64,000 nt of DNA. It comes from Stagnihabitans lacustris (GTDB taxonomy: Bacteria > Pseudomonadota > Alphaproteobacteria > Rhodobacterales > Rhodobacteraceae). The notes under the pieces were generated by a model. That model was not told the DNA's origin. It ran no database searches and worked only from the letters and a program-made list of their open reading frames with translations. A program made the translations under genes and the position numbers. Positions 17,252-26,747 of this stretch are shown here, one piece after another; the first letter of the stretch is position 1; each line of letters opens with the position of its first letter. The DNA is taken from positions 124,001 through 188,000 of the forward strand of contig NZ_JAPDGS010000005.1 of assembly GCF_025950525.1 (NCBI RefSeq), in the 5' to 3' direction.

Positions 17252-19498
17252 ATGGACAGGATGGGTGATCGGAGGGAAAGCGACAGCCGCAGGCTTTTGC
17301 GCCGCCTGCGTGACGTGCTTTCCATGCCGGTCAAGGGCCAGGAGCGGCTGGACCGCATCACCCATCTGATCGCCTCGTCCATGGGGACAGAGGTCTGTTC
17401 GATCTACCTGTTCCGCGACAGCGAGACGCTGGAACTGTGCGCAACCGAAGGCCTGCGCAAGGATTCGGTGCATAAAACCCGGATGAAGCTGGGCGAGGGC
17501 CTGGTGGGCCGCGTCGCCCGCACCGGCCTGCCGGTCAACACCGCCAATGCCCCCGCCGAAAAGGGCTTTCGCTATATGCCCGAAACCGGAGAGGAGATTT
17601 ATTCCTCGTTCCTGGGCGTGCCTATTCAACGGGTTGGCGAAAAGCTGGGCGTTCTGGTTGTGCAGTCGAAATCGGCGCGCAGCTTTGACGAGGACGAGAT
17701 CGACGCCATCGAAGTCGTGGCCATGGTCTTGGCCGAGATGACCGAACTTGGCGCCTTTGGCGGCGACACCGGCCTTGCGCTGCACAAACAACCGGCGATG
17801 TTTCGCGGCACCAGTGGACAGGAGGGCGCGGCGGAAGGCCGGGTCTGGCTGCATGAGCCGCGCGTGGTCATCACCAATCCGGTCGCCGACGACCCCCTGA
17901 CCGAGATCGACCGCATCCGGGCGGCGGTGGGGGAACTGCGGGTCTCTATCGACGATCTGATGGAGGCCGAGGCGCTGGACAAGGAGCAAAAGGCTGTCCT
18001 TGAAGCCTATCGGATGTTCGCCCATTCGCGCGGCTGGCTGCGCCGGATGGAAGAGGACATCCAGAAGGGCCTGTCGGCCGAGGCGGCGGTGGAAAAAGAA
18101 CAATCGGCGGCCCGCGCCCGGTTGGAACAGGTGCCGGATGCCTATCTGCGCGAACGCCTGTCCGACCTTGACGACCTATCGAACCGGCTTTTGCGCATCC
18201 TGACGGGGCAGGGGCGTGACACCGGTGCCAATATGCCGGAAAACCCGGTGCTGGTCGCGCGCAACATCGGGCCTGCGGAGCTTCTGGATTATGGCCGCAA
18301 GCTGAAGGGGATCATCCTGGAAGAGGGCTCGGTGGGCTCTCATGCCGCCGTCGTCGCCCGGGCCTTTGCCATTCCGATGGTCATCCACGCCAAGGGCATC
18401 GTCGCCGAGGCGCTGAACGGCGATGCGATCCTGTTGGACGGCGATCAGGGCATCGGCCATCTGCGCCCCGAAGAGACCGTGGCGCGCAGCTTTCGCGACA
18501 AGATCGCCATGCAGACCGAGGCGCAAAAGCGTTATGACGGCTTCCGCGACCTGCCGGCCCTGACGATCGACGGGGTGACGCTGGAACTGCATATGAACGC
18601 GGGGCTGATGGCCGACCTGCCGTCCTTGGTGGGGTCAGGCGCGCTGGGGGTGGGGCTTTTCCGCACCGAATTGCAATTCCTGATCCGCAACAAGATGCCG
18701 CAGCGCGCCGAACTGGCGACGCTTTATGCGCGGGTCCTGGATGCGTCCAAGGGCAAGCCGGTCTGTTTCCGCACGCTGGATATCGGGTCGGACAAGGTGC
18801 TGCCCTATATGAAGCCCAATGACGAGCCCAACCCCGCGATGGGCTGGCGCGCGCTGCGGGTGGGTCTGGACAAGCCGGGCGTGTTGCGGATGCAGCTGCA
18901 GGCGCTGATCCGGGCCTGCAACGGGCGGCCCCTGACCGTCATGTTCCCCTTTGTCAGCGAGTTTGGCGAGTTCAAACAGGCGCGCAGCCATGTCTTTCGC
19001 GAGCTGCACCGGGAAAAGAGCCTGGGCCATCCGGTCCCCTCCGAGGTCAAGATCGGCGCCATGCTGGAGACGCCCTCTTTGGCCTTTGCGCCGGATGAAT
19101 TCTTTCGACTGGCCGATTTCCTGTCGATTGGCGGCAATGACCTGAAACAGTTCTTCTTTGCCGCCGACCGGGAAAACGAACGGGTCCGCAAGCGCTATGA
19201 CGTGCTGAACTTCAGCTTCCTTGGCTTTATGGAGCAGATCATCGCCCGCTGCGCCCCCTTTGGCACGCGCCTGTCCTATTGCGGCGAGGATGCGGGGCGG
19301 CCGATCGAGGCGCTGGCCTTTGCGGCGCTTGGCCTGCGGGTCCTGTCGATGCGCCCGGCCTCGATCGGGCCGGTCAAGGCGCTGCTGCGGGTGGCCGATC
19401 TTGGGGTGGCGCGCGCCCTGATGGACGAGGCGCGCGACCGCGGAGCGGAATCCGCGCGCGAGGCGCTGTCAGGCTATCTTGCGACGCTGCAGGCCTAA
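17252..19498 (+). CDS. ptsP: PTS(Ntr) enzyme I, phosphoenolpyruvate-protein phosphotransferase PtsP
   Basis: 748 residues: an N-terminal GAF domain (about 20-160; THLIASSMGTEVCSIYL), then the enzyme I phosphohistidine domain with the acceptor His near residue 364 (SVGSHAAVVARA), and a PEP-binding TIM barrel with ALGVGLFRTE, MLETPS, SIGGNDLKQ and SYCGEDAG. It autophosphorylates from PEP and passes phosphate to NPr and EIIANtr, linking nitrogen and carbon status to regulation. Start: ATG at 17252; a TTG at 17243 has a better-spaced AAGGGG and is an alternative. Its stop overlaps the convergent emrB-like stop by three bases. Confidence 0.95.
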   Translation: MDRMGDRRESDSRRLLRRLRDVLSMPVKGQERLDRITHLIASSMGTEVCSIYLFRDSETLELCATEGLRKDSVHKTRMKLGEGLVGRVARTGLPVNTANAPAEKGFRYMPETGEEIYSSFLGVPIQRVGEKLGVLVVQSKSARSFDEDEIDAIEVVAMVLAEMTELGAFGGDTGLALHKQPAMFRGTSGQEGAAEGRVWLHEPRVVITNPVADDPLTEIDRIRAAVGELRVSIDDLMEAEALDKEQKAVLEAYRMFAHSRGWLRRMEEDIQKGLSAEAAVEKEQSAARARLEQVPDAYLRERLSDLDDLSNRLLRILTGQGRDTGANMPENPVLVARNIGPAELLDYGRKLKGIILEEGSVGSHAAVVARAFAIPMVIHAKGIVAEALNGDAILLDGDQGIGHLRPEETVARSFRDKIAMQTEAQKRYDGFRDLPALTIDGVTLELHMNAGLMADLPSLVGSGALGVGLFRTELQFLIRNKMPQRAELATLYARVLDASKGKPVCFRTLDIGSDKVLPYMKPNDEPNPAMGWRALRVGLDKPGVLRMQLQALIRACNGRPLTVMFPFVSEFGEFKQARSHVFRELHREKSLGHPVPSEVKIGAMLETPSLAFAPDEFFRLADFLSIGGNDLKQFFFAADRENERVRKRYDVLNFSFLGFMEQIIARCAPFGTRLSYCGEDAGRPIEALAFAALGLRVLSMRPASIGPVKALLRVADLGVARALMDEARDRGAESAREALSGYLATLQA

Positions 19499-21027
19499 TC
19501 CGCGTGGACCATGGGTGCTGCGGTGGCCACCCCGGGTTTGCGCAGGATCAAAGCCAGCGGAATGGCGGCCAAAGTCACCAGCATCATCAGCCAGAAGTCG
19601 TCGATATAGCTGATCATCGCGGCCTGTTGGTTCACCAGCCCGTCCAACTGCTGCAAGGCCGTCGCATTGCCCGCAGCCCCCAGGGGTGAGACCTGGCGCA
19701 GCACCGGGTTGAACGGGTTGATCGTGGCGCCAAGCTCGACATGGTTGATCTGGATGTTGCGCGTCAGGAACAGCGTGACGATGGAAATCCCGATGGAGGA
19801 CCCGATGTTGCGCACCAGGGAAAACAGGCTCGTGGCATCGGCGCGATAGCGCGCGTCGATGGTTGAAAAGGCGATGGTGGACAGGGGCACAAAGACCAGG
19901 CCCAGGCCAAGCCCCTGCACGACCCCGGTCCAGATCACCGGCCATGACCCCATCTGCGGCGAGAATCCGGTCATCTCGTAAAGGCTTAGCGCGGTCAGCA
20001 AGAGCCCGCCAATCACCAGGATGCGCGCATCGACGCTGCGCACCAGCTTGCCCACCAGGATCATGGAAATCATCGTCCCCACGCCCCTTGGCCCCATCAC
20101 CAGCCCGGTCGTGATCACCGGATAGCCAAAGATGCGCGACAGCATCGGCGGCAACAGCGCCAACGAGGCCAAAAGGATGATCCCGATGACAAAGATGAAC
20201 ACCAGCCCGGTCGCAAAGTTGCGGTCGGCGAACATGCCGGGCTCCAGGAAGGGCTGCGCGCTTGTGTTGATATGGATGACGAAGACCCAAAAGCCGGTCA
20301 GCGCCAGGCCAAGGTAAATCCAGATCTCGATGGCGTTAAACCAATCAACCTCGCCGCCGCGGTCCAGGATCATCTGCAGCGCGCCGATGCCCAAAGACAG
20401 CATGGCAAAGCCAAAGAAGTCGAACCGCCGCGGGCGCAGGGTGGATTTCGGCAAGAAGGCCGCGCAGCCGAGGATGGCGATGATGCCGATGGGCAGGTTG
20501 ATCAGAAAGACCCAGCGCCAATTATAGCTCTCGGTCAGCCAGCCGCCCAAGGTCGGCCCGATGATCGGCCCCACCATGATCCCGGCCCCCCACATGGCCA
20601 TGGCTGACCCCGCCTTTTCGCGCGGGTTGATGTCCAGAAGGAAGGTTTGCGACAAGGGCACGATGGCCGCGCCAAAGAGTCCCTGGACCAGACGGAAGAT
20701 CACCATCGAGGGCAGCGACCAGGCCACTCCGCAGGCCAGCGAGGCCAGGACAAAGCCTATGATCGACACAAGGAACAGTTCCCGCTTGCCGATGCGGTCC
20801 GACAGCCAGCCCGTGACCGGCGTCATGATGGCCGCGGCGACGATATAGCTGGTCAGGACCCAGGTGATCGTGTCCTGACTGGCCCCAAGGTCTCCCGTCA
20901 TCGAGGGCAGGGCCACATTGGCGATGGTCGTGTCCAGCACCTGCATGATCGTGGCCAGCATGATCATGACGGTGATCAGGCCGCGGTTGGGATATTCCCC
21001 ATTCGGTCCAAGGCCTTGCTGTGACAT
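19495..21027 (-). CDS. emrB: DHA2 family MFS multidrug exporter (EmrB-like)
   Basis: 510 residues with about 14 hydrophobic segments, the DHA2 drug:proton antiporter layout. DTTIANVALPSMTGDLGASQDTITWVLTSY near the N-terminus and GWLSDRIGKRELFL (motif A) are typical of EmrB/QacA. It would export toxic hydrophobic compounds across the inner membrane, using the adjacent EmrA-like adaptor to reach the outer membrane. It starts one base after the emrA stop and is the last gene of a marR-emrA-emrB operon. Confidence 0.92.
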   Translation of the reverse strand: MSQQGLGPNGEYPNRGLITVMIMLATIMQVLDTTIANVALPSMTGDLGASQDTITWVLTSYIVAAAIMTPVTGWLSDRIGKRELFLVSIIGFVLASLACGVAWSLPSMVIFRLVQGLFGAAIVPLSQTFLLDINPREKAGSAMAMWGAGIMVGPIIGPTLGGWLTESYNWRWVFLINLPIGIIAILGCAAFLPKSTLRPRRFDFFGFAMLSLGIGALQMILDRGGEVDWFNAIEIWIYLGLALTGFWVFVIHINTSAQPFLEPGMFADRNFATGLVFIFVIGIILLASLALLPPMLSRIFGYPVITTGLVMGPRGVGTMISMILVGKLVRSVDARILVIGGLLLTALSLYEMTGFSPQMGSWPVIWTGVVQGLGLGLVFVPLSTIAFSTIDARYRADATSLFSLVRNIGSSIGISIVTLFLTRNIQINHVELGATINPFNPVLRQVSPLGAAGNATALQQLDGLVNQQAAMISYIDDFWLMMLVTLAAIPLALILRKPGVATAAPMVHAD

Positions 21028-21028
21028 G

Positions 21029-22096
21029 TCACTTCCCCGCGCCGGGGATCAGGTCGGTCCAGGACCGGGTGATCCCGGTGTCCACCGAGGCCTCTGCGCT
21101 CATCCCAGACACCACCGGCACCGCGCCGACACTGTCCAGCACGATGCGCACCGGCACGCGCTGCGTGACCTTGACCCAGTTGCCCGTGGCATTCTGCGCC
21201 GGGATCAGCGCGAATTCCGACCCGGTGCCGGCGCCAATCGTCTCGACATGGCCCGACAGTTTCACGCCGCTGTCGACGTCAAAGCTGACCTCGGCCGGTT
21301 GACCCTTGGCGATATGGGCCAGTTGGGTTTCCTTGAAATTCGCCTCGACCCAGACCTGACCCGCGGGCAGGAACGAGAACAGCCCCACCCCCGCCGTCAG
21401 ATATTGCCCCGGCTTGAACGAGGTCGCCTGATAGACCACCCCGTCATCGGGTGCGGTAACTTGGGTCAGCGAGAGTTTATAGGCCGCCTGATCGCGGGCC
21501 GCCAGCGCCGCGGCCACGGTCGGATGGGCGTCGACCTCGACATCGGGCGCGCCGCCAAGCGCGGTCAGGGCATTGGCCACGGTCACACGGGCGACGGCGG
21601 CGGTTTCTTCGGCGCGGCGTGCGGTGTTCTGCGCCTCTTCCAGTGCGGTCGCCGTGCCCACGCCCTTGTCGGACAGGGCCTGTTGCCGGGTCAGTTGATC
21701 GGCTTGATAGGCCGCGTCATCCTCGGCCACCTTTTCCTGGGCCAAAGCCGCCTGATAGGCGCCCTTCAGTTGGGCCACGGCAAGACGGGCCTGATCCACC
21801 CCGATCTCGGCCTGAGCCAGCGCCAGGCGGTAAGGCTGATCATCGACGGCGAACAGCAGATCGCCCTTCTTGACCGTCTGGCCATCGGCAAAGCCGACCG
21901 AGGTCACGCGCCCCGAGATATCCGAGGCAATCGTGATCCGCGCCTGGTGAAAATAGGCGTTGTCGGTGGATTCGTAGCGCCCGCCCGTGACCCACCAGGC
22001 CCCGGCGCCCACCAGCAAGGCCAGCGGCAAAGAGATCATCAACAGCCGTTTGCGCGAGGGTTTGGCCTGGGTCAGGGTCAGCGTTTCACTCGTCAT
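21029..22096 (-). CDS. emrA: HlyD family efflux adaptor (EmrA-like)
   Basis: 355 residues: one N-terminal membrane anchor (RLLMISLPLALLVGAGAWWV), a lipoyl/barrel-sandwich half (YESTDNAYFHQARITIASDISGRVTSVGFADGQTVKKGDLLF), a long helical hairpin (QADQLTRQQALSDKGVGTATALEEAQ) and the returning half (TAPDDGVVYQATSFKPGQYL). This is the periplasmic membrane-fusion protein that links an EmrB pump to an outer-membrane channel. Its ATG overlaps the MarR gene stop in ATGA. Confidence 0.93.
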   Translation of the reverse strand: MTSETLTLTQAKPSRKRLLMISLPLALLVGAGAWWVTGGRYESTDNAYFHQARITIASDISGRVTSVGFADGQTVKKGDLLFAVDDQPYRLALAQAEIGVDQARLAVAQLKGAYQAALAQEKVAEDDAAYQADQLTRQQALSDKGVGTATALEEAQNTARRAEETAAVARVTVANALTALGGAPDVEVDAHPTVAAALAARDQAAYKLSLTQVTAPDDGVVYQATSFKPGQYLTAGVGLFSFLPAGQVWVEANFKETQLAHIAKGQPAEVSFDVDSGVKLSGHVETIGAGTGSEFALIPAQNATGNWVKVTQRVPVRIVLDSVGAVPVVSGMSAEASVDTGITRSWTDLIPGAGK

Positions 22097-22545
22097 TTCG
22101 GGTCCTTTCGGCCAAGCTCTTCGGCCTTCGTCAGATTTTGGATGATCACGCCAAGGTCATCGGTCAGCGCCTGGCGGGCCGAGGGGGAAAGCCCCTCAAG
22201 TGCCTCGGCATAGACGGCATCGGCATGGGATTTCACATGGGCAAAGGCGGCCTGCGCCTTGTCGGTGGGCAAGACGCGCCGGATGCGGCGGTCCTTGGGG
22301 TCATGGGCGCGTGTCACCCAGCCCTGAGCCTCCAACCGGTCCAGCTGGCGGCTGACCGAGATGGGTTCGATGTCCAACAGGTCGGCAAAGCGCGACTGCG
22401 CCGCGCCGCCCTCGGTCTTGCAGACCAAAAGCAGCATGCGCCATTGCGCCGAGGTCAGGCCGAATTCCCCCGACCGCGCCTCGAACCGTTTGCGGACCAG
22501 GCGCGAGGCATCATGCAGAAGAAGGCCAAGAGAAGGTTTTTCCAT
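22093..22545 (-). CDS. MarR family transcriptional regulator of the emrAB-like operon
   Basis: 150 residues, standard MarR length. The winged helix-turn-helix is evident: GLTSAQWRMLLLVCKTEGGAAQSRFADLLDIEPISVSRQLDRLEAQGWVTRAHDPKDRRIRRVLPTD. As first gene of the operon it probably represses its own and the pump genes until a drug-like ligand binds. Translation is coupled to emrA. Confidence 0.92.
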   Translation of the reverse strand: MEKPSLGLLLHDASRLVRKRFEARSGEFGLTSAQWRMLLLVCKTEGGAAQSRFADLLDIEPISVSRQLDRLEAQGWVTRAHDPKDRRIRRVLPTDKAQAAFAHVKSHADAVYAEALEGLSPSARQALTDDLGVIIQNLTKAEELGRKDPK

Positions 22546-22662
22546 AAGCCGTGACTATAGTAAGCCAGGCTTACGATCAACCGCCCGAGTGTTGCGGATT
22601 TTACATGGCGGGCATGCAGGACCTTGGTTCCGCAGCCTGGCCCGCGGGTCTTGGGCGGCCCC

Positions 22663-22689
22663 AAAAAAAACCGCGCCCGAAGGCGCGGT
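22663..22689 (-). terminator. Intrinsic terminator after the GH4 gene
   Basis: On the minus strand: ACCGCGCC, TTCG tetraloop, GGCGCGGT followed by seven further T. It lies about 40 bp past the GH4 stop and is one of the strongest terminators in the window. Confidence 0.92.
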
Positions 22690-22728
22690 CCAAGTTCGCG
22701 GGCCCGGGGGGAGCCTTTGGGCCCGCGT

Positions 22729-24219
22729 TTATCCCATGACTTTGGTGCCAAGCCCGTGGCCGGCGGAAACCTTTGCCGCCGATTTCGCCCGCAGCTCCTC
22801 GACCGAGCGCACATCCATCCGCGCCGCGCCGTTCCACTCGCGGGTCTTGACGCGCGGGTTTTCCAGCCGCTTGCGCGCGGCCGGGATCGCATCGGCATAT
22901 TGCGGCAGCCATTCGGCCTGGGCCACCAGCATCTCGTCGACCATCTGCCAGACCTCTTCGGGGGTGCAGATCGCGCCGACCAGGGGGTCATGCAGGACCG
23001 ATTGCTTCAGCAATTCGACATCCCCGGTGATCGCGGCCTTCATCCCCATGCGCTGGACGTTCACCGATGCGCTGCAGGTCGCGGCACAAGCATCGGGCAG
23101 GGTGATGCCCTCGACCATGTTGATCCCGAAGCGGTCGACAAAACCGGGGCTTTCGATGATGCAATCGGCAGGCAGATTGCGGATCACGCCGCCGTTTTTC
23201 ACATTGAAATGCCCGCGATAGGTGCGCCCCGTCTCCAGCGCCTCCAGGATATGGCTGGCATGTTCATCGGTGCGCTTGTAGTCGGACAGGGGCTTGCCGG
23301 CCTCCTCCAGGAACTTGGGGAAATCCGTCTCGAACCAATTGCGGTTTTCGGTGGTATACCGCAGATAGCCGCCGGTTTCGCCGTGAATCCATTCGTCAAG
23401 GCTGATCCAGTCCAGGATCTGATCGGGACGCTTGCGATACCAGGGCAGGTATTCCGACAGATGGCCGTTCGACTCGGTCGAGTAAAACCCGAACCGTTTC
23501 AGCACGTCGATGCGCACCTTTTCCTGTTTGGAAAACAGCGGGTGACGTTCAAAGGCTTCGGTCAGCTCTTCGCGGCTGACCTTGCGGCCGTTGTGGCGGA
23601 TGTCCAGATACCAGGTCTGGTGGTTGATGCCCGAACAGACGATGTCGGTCTCATCCATCGGCACGCCAAGGGCGTTTGCGATCTGGCGATGGCCGTTTTG
23701 CACCCCGTGACACAGGCCCACGGTGTTGACCTTCCCATGGTCGATGGCGGCCCAGGTCATCATGGCCATCGGATTGGCGTAGTTGAGCAAAAGCGCGCCG
23801 GGCTCGGCCACCTCGCGGATGTCCTTGCAAAACTCCAGCATGGCATGGATGCCGCGCTGCGCATAAAGGATACCCCCGGCGCAGATCGTATCGCCGACGC
23901 ATTGATCGACGCCGTATTTCAGCGGGATGGAAATGTCGCTGGCAAAGGCCTCAAGGCCCCCGATGCGCACCACGTTCATCACGTAACGCGCGCCTTCTAG
24001 CGCGCGGCGGCGGTCGGTCGTATGGGTCAGCCGGGTTTTCAACCCGTTGACCGCGATGATCCGCCCGATGATGCCCGCGATCATCTCCAGATTGTGACCG
24101 TTGATATCGGTCAGCGCGAATTCGACGTCCTCGAACTCGGGGACCTTCAAAAGGTCGGAAATCAGCTTCTTGGTAAAGCCGACCGACCCGGCCCCGATGA
24201 TGGCGATCTTGAATGTCAT
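22729..24219 (-). CDS. Glycoside hydrolase family 4 enzyme (alpha-glucosidase/alpha-galactosidase type), copy 1
   Basis: 496 residues. GH4 enzymes cleave glycosides by NAD-dependent oxidation and elimination with a divalent metal. The N-terminal Rossmann motif IIGAGSVGFTKKLISDLL binds NAD; the metal-binding Cys and His are in GLCHGVQNGH and SGINHQTWY; NYANPMAM is also conserved. The sequence differs from the second GH4 enzyme in this locus (HQTWY against HMAFY), pointing to a different substrate, possibly an alpha-galacturonide or other alpha-glycoside. GGGAGG precedes the ATG. It is divergent from an AraC regulator 79 bp away, likely its controller. Confidence 0.88.
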   Translation of the reverse strand: MTFKIAIIGAGSVGFTKKLISDLLKVPEFEDVEFALTDINGHNLEMIAGIIGRIIAVNGLKTRLTHTTDRRRALEGARYVMNVVRIGGLEAFASDISIPLKYGVDQCVGDTICAGGILYAQRGIHAMLEFCKDIREVAEPGALLLNYANPMAMMTWAAIDHGKVNTVGLCHGVQNGHRQIANALGVPMDETDIVCSGINHQTWYLDIRHNGRKVSREELTEAFERHPLFSKQEKVRIDVLKRFGFYSTESNGHLSEYLPWYRKRPDQILDWISLDEWIHGETGGYLRYTTENRNWFETDFPKFLEEAGKPLSDYKRTDEHASHILEALETGRTYRGHFNVKNGGVIRNLPADCIIESPGFVDRFGINMVEGITLPDACAATCSASVNVQRMGMKAAITGDVELLKQSVLHDPLVGAICTPEEVWQMVDEMLVAQAEWLPQYADAIPAARKRLENPRVKTREWNGAARMDVRSVEELRAKSAAKVSAGHGLGTKVMG

Positions 24220-24298
24220 GGCATCCTCCCTGTTGCCCGACACTAGCCGGAGGCCCCGCGATCCTATACAGGAAATCCATGCCTGATCGGGGAATTTC
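24220..24298. promoter_or_regulatory. Divergent promoter region between GH4 copy 1 and the AraC gene
   Basis: 79 bp separate the two divergent starts and must carry both promoters and any AraC-type operator. It is AT-richer than its surroundings (for example TATACAGGAAATCCATG), but no clean direct repeat could be assigned by eye. Confidence 0.45.
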
Positions 24299-25165
24299 AT
24301 GCTATCCGCGCTTTTGACCCATGGACATGACGTGGCGCAGGTCCAGGCTCCACGCCCGCCTGGGCTGCAGTGCTTTGCTGTGGCTGCGGGCTATGAACAG
24401 CGCCGCAATGAGACCTATTCCTGGGACGGGATGCAACGCGGCGCCTCGCCCTTTCTGGTGATCCAGCACACGCTTTTGGGCGAGGGGCGGCTGGACTATG
24501 CCGGCACCCGCTATCGTCTAAAGCCGGGGGATTGCATGCTTGTGACCATGCCCCATGCGCATCGCTATTGGCTGGAGCGCGGCGGGGAATGGGAGTATTT
24601 CTGGCTTCTTCTGACCGGACGCGAGGCGCTGCGCCTGGCGCGTGAGGTGCTTTCGGTGTCGGGCCCGGTCCTGCGCCCCGATGGCGAACAAACCGACCGG
24701 CTGGCCGCCGCCTGCCACGGGCTTGTGACCGCGCAACCCACGACGGGGGCGGCCTCGGCCCTGGCCTATGGCGCGATGGCGGCGCTGCATGACGCGGCCT
24801 TTGCCACCCCCCGCGCCCCCGCGTTGGCCCCGCATCTGTCGCGTACCCTGGCTTATGTGGATGCAAACCTGGCCGAGCCCCTGACCGTGGACCGCCTGGC
24901 CCAGGTGGCGGGCCAAAGCCGCGCCCATTTCGTGCGCCAGTTCAGCGCGGCCCTGGGTCTGCCGCCCTCGGCCCATGTCGAGGCCCGCCGCCTGGACCGG
25001 GTCGAACGCCTGCTTCTGGCGACCGAGCTGACCGTGGATCAGATCGCGCGCATGGCGGGCTATGCCGATGGCAATTACCTGGCCAAGGTCTTTCGCCGCA
25101 CCCGTGGCCTGTCACCTTTGGCCTGGCGCGCGACCCGGGCCGAGGCCTCCGGCGGGAATATTTAG
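24299..25165 (+). CDS. AraC family regulator with N-terminal cupin-like sensor domain
   Basis: 288 residues. The N-terminal ~130 residues form a sugar-sensing cupin-type domain (VIQHTLLGEGRLDYAGTRYRLKPGDCMLVTMPHAHRYW). The C-terminal 100 residues hold two helix-turn-helices: LTVDRLAQVAGQSRAHFVRQFSAALG and LTVDQIARMAGYADGNYLAKVFRRTRGLSP. Divergent from GH4 copy 1, which it probably activates with the sugar as ligand. Its stop codon lies inside an AATATTTAG box of the 3'-end element. Confidence 0.87.
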   Translation: MLSALLTHGHDVAQVQAPRPPGLQCFAVAAGYEQRRNETYSWDGMQRGASPFLVIQHTLLGEGRLDYAGTRYRLKPGDCMLVTMPHAHRYWLERGGEWEYFWLLLTGREALRLAREVLSVSGPVLRPDGEQTDRLAAACHGLVTAQPTTGAASALAYGAMAALHDAAFATPRAPALAPHLSRTLAYVDANLAEPLTVDRLAQVAGQSRAHFVRQFSAALGLPPSAHVEARRLDRVERLLLATELTVDQIARMAGYADGNYLAKVFRRTRGLSPLAWRATRAEASGGNI

Positions 25166-25240
25166 ATCAGTGCGAAAGGGAAAGATGGCTTTCATACTGA
25201 CCCAAATATCCCGGGGGGCGGGGGCGGGGGGCGCCCCCGC
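25154..25240. terminator. Two convergent copies of the TATTT-box 3'-end element
   Basis: Minus strand: after the halogenase-like gene stop, a stem GCGGGGGC/GCCCCCGC (25218-25240) is followed by GGGATATTTGGG and, about 10 bases on, TATGAAAG. Plus strand: GGGAATATTTAG (25156-25167) followed by GTGCGAAAGG overlaps the araC stop. The two boxes face each other between convergent genes. Confidence 0.6.
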
Positions 25241-26728
25241 TCAGCTGACCTTCTCGCGCAAGGAGTCCAGCCAAGCGCGGTGCGGCAGACATTGCCCGGC
25301 CGCCCTTGTGTATTCGGCCACCAGCCCCGCATGGGCGGCCCGCGTTCTGTCCCGCAACGGCGCGTCCGCCATCTCGGCCCGCGCCGCCGCGCGCGACAAA
25401 AGCCCCAGCCCATCCAGAACTGGGGTGTAAAGCTGGCCCTGCAGATGCGGCAGGCCCAGGGCAAAGGGCGCGAAGTCACTTGGCCGGGGCAGGCGCGTCG
25501 CCCAAAGGTCCAGCCGGTCTTGCAGCGCCCCGGGCAGGGACCCCGCCACATCGCACCAAAAACCCGAGTCGCGCCGCTCGGTCACATAATGCAGCCGGAT
25601 AAAGTCGCGGAAGTCGTCAACCTGGGCCCCCACCGCCGCATTATACCGCGCAGCCCCATCCGGCAGCGGCAGCCATTCCGCCAGCATCATCAGCTGCGTG
25701 ATCGTGCCATGGATCGAGGTCGCCTCCAAAGGCTCCAGGAAGGACGATGCCAGCCCCAGCGCGACGCAATTCCCGATCCAGGGCGCGCGCAGGCGCCCGG
25801 CGTCGATCTTGATATCCCGCCGCGGCTCGATCTTGTGACCCAAGGCCGCCTCCACCTCGGCCTGAGCCGCCTCGGGGCCGATATGGGCATCGGAGTAGAC
25901 ATAGCCCATGCCAAAGCGCTCTTGCGTCGGGATCTGCCACAGCCAGCCGTTCTTTTGCGCCCAGGCGACCGTCATCGGCGGAATCTCTTGCCCCGGTTTC
26001 AGGTCCACCCAAAACGGCATGGCGCGGTTGACCGGCAAGACATCGGCATAGCTGATCCACTCCGCACCCAAGCCCAGGATCAAGGCCCGCTTGAACCCCG
26101 AGGCATCGACAAAGAAATCCCCCTCGACCCGCGCGCCCGAGACCATGCGCAAAGCCGCAATCCCCGCCGCACCGGTCTCGATCCCCGCGACCTCGTCGTC
26201 GATCACCGCTATCCCGCGCGCCTTCCTGCGCAGCCAAGCCCCCACCAACGCCTGATCAAAGTGATAGGCGTGGTGAAACGGCCCCGCCGCCACCTGCCGC
26301 CCGCCCCGCAAAGCCACCGGCGCGCGGCCCTTGTCCATCAGGTGCTGGAACAGATGCGCCTGGCCCACCGAACGCCCCGCCGCCACCGCATAGGCGTCCA
26401 AGGGCAGCCCGCCCGTCACCAAACCCGGATCGTCGATCGGCCCATCGTAGTGATGCCCGACCCGCCGCCAATCGCGGTGCCTTATGCCGTATTTGATCGT
26501 GGCCCCGGTCTCGCGCAGGAATTCGGCCTCTGACAGCCCGAAATGCCCCAGCATCTGACGAAACACCGCCGTGGACCCCTCGCCCACGCCAATCGTCCCG
26601 ATCCGCGACGATTCCACCACCGTGACCGCGGCGCCCCAGCCCTTCCGCGCGGCGACATCCGACAGCATCATGGCGGCCAGCCACCCCGCCGTCCCCCCGC
26701 CCACGATCACGATGCGCTTCGGTGTCAT
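25241..26728 (-). CDS. Flavin-dependent tryptophan-halogenase-like protein
   Basis: 495 residues. FAD-binding GGGTAGW (9-15) and GVGEGS (48-52) open the protein. The residues that define flavin-dependent halogenases are present: Lys79 in IKYGI, the WxWxIP motif as WLWQIP (262-267), and a glutamate in EPLEATS (about 335), matching Lys79, WxWxIP and Glu346 of PrnA/RebH. It may therefore halogenate a substrate using FADH2, oxygen and halide. The flavin reductase partner is not adjacent. It follows a GH4 gene in the alpha-galactoside operon, after an intervening hairpin. Related genes are known in sugar-utilisation loci of alphaproteobacteria, usually with TonB receptors, which are absent here. 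The true substrate is unknown. Confidence 0.85.
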   Translation of the reverse strand: MTPKRIVIVGGGTAGWLAAMMLSDVAARKGWGAAVTVVESSRIGTIGVGEGSTAVFRQMLGHFGLSEAEFLRETGATIKYGIRHRDWRRVGHHYDGPIDDPGLVTGGLPLDAYAVAAGRSVGQAHLFQHLMDKGRAPVALRGGRQVAAGPFHHAYHFDQALVGAWLRRKARGIAVIDDEVAGIETGAAGIAALRMVSGARVEGDFFVDASGFKRALILGLGAEWISYADVLPVNRAMPFWVDLKPGQEIPPMTVAWAQKNGWLWQIPTQERFGMGYVYSDAHIGPEAAQAEVEAALGHKIEPRRDIKIDAGRLRAPWIGNCVALGLASSFLEPLEATSIHGTITQLMMLAEWLPLPDGAARYNAAVGAQVDDFRDFIRLHYVTERRDSGFWCDVAGSLPGALQDRLDLWATRLPRPSDFAPFALGLPHLQGQLYTPVLDGLGLLSRAAARAEMADAPLRDRTRAAHAGLVAEYTRAAGQCLPHRAWLDSLREKVS

Positions 26729-26747
26729 CTTCAAACCCTTCTTGCGC

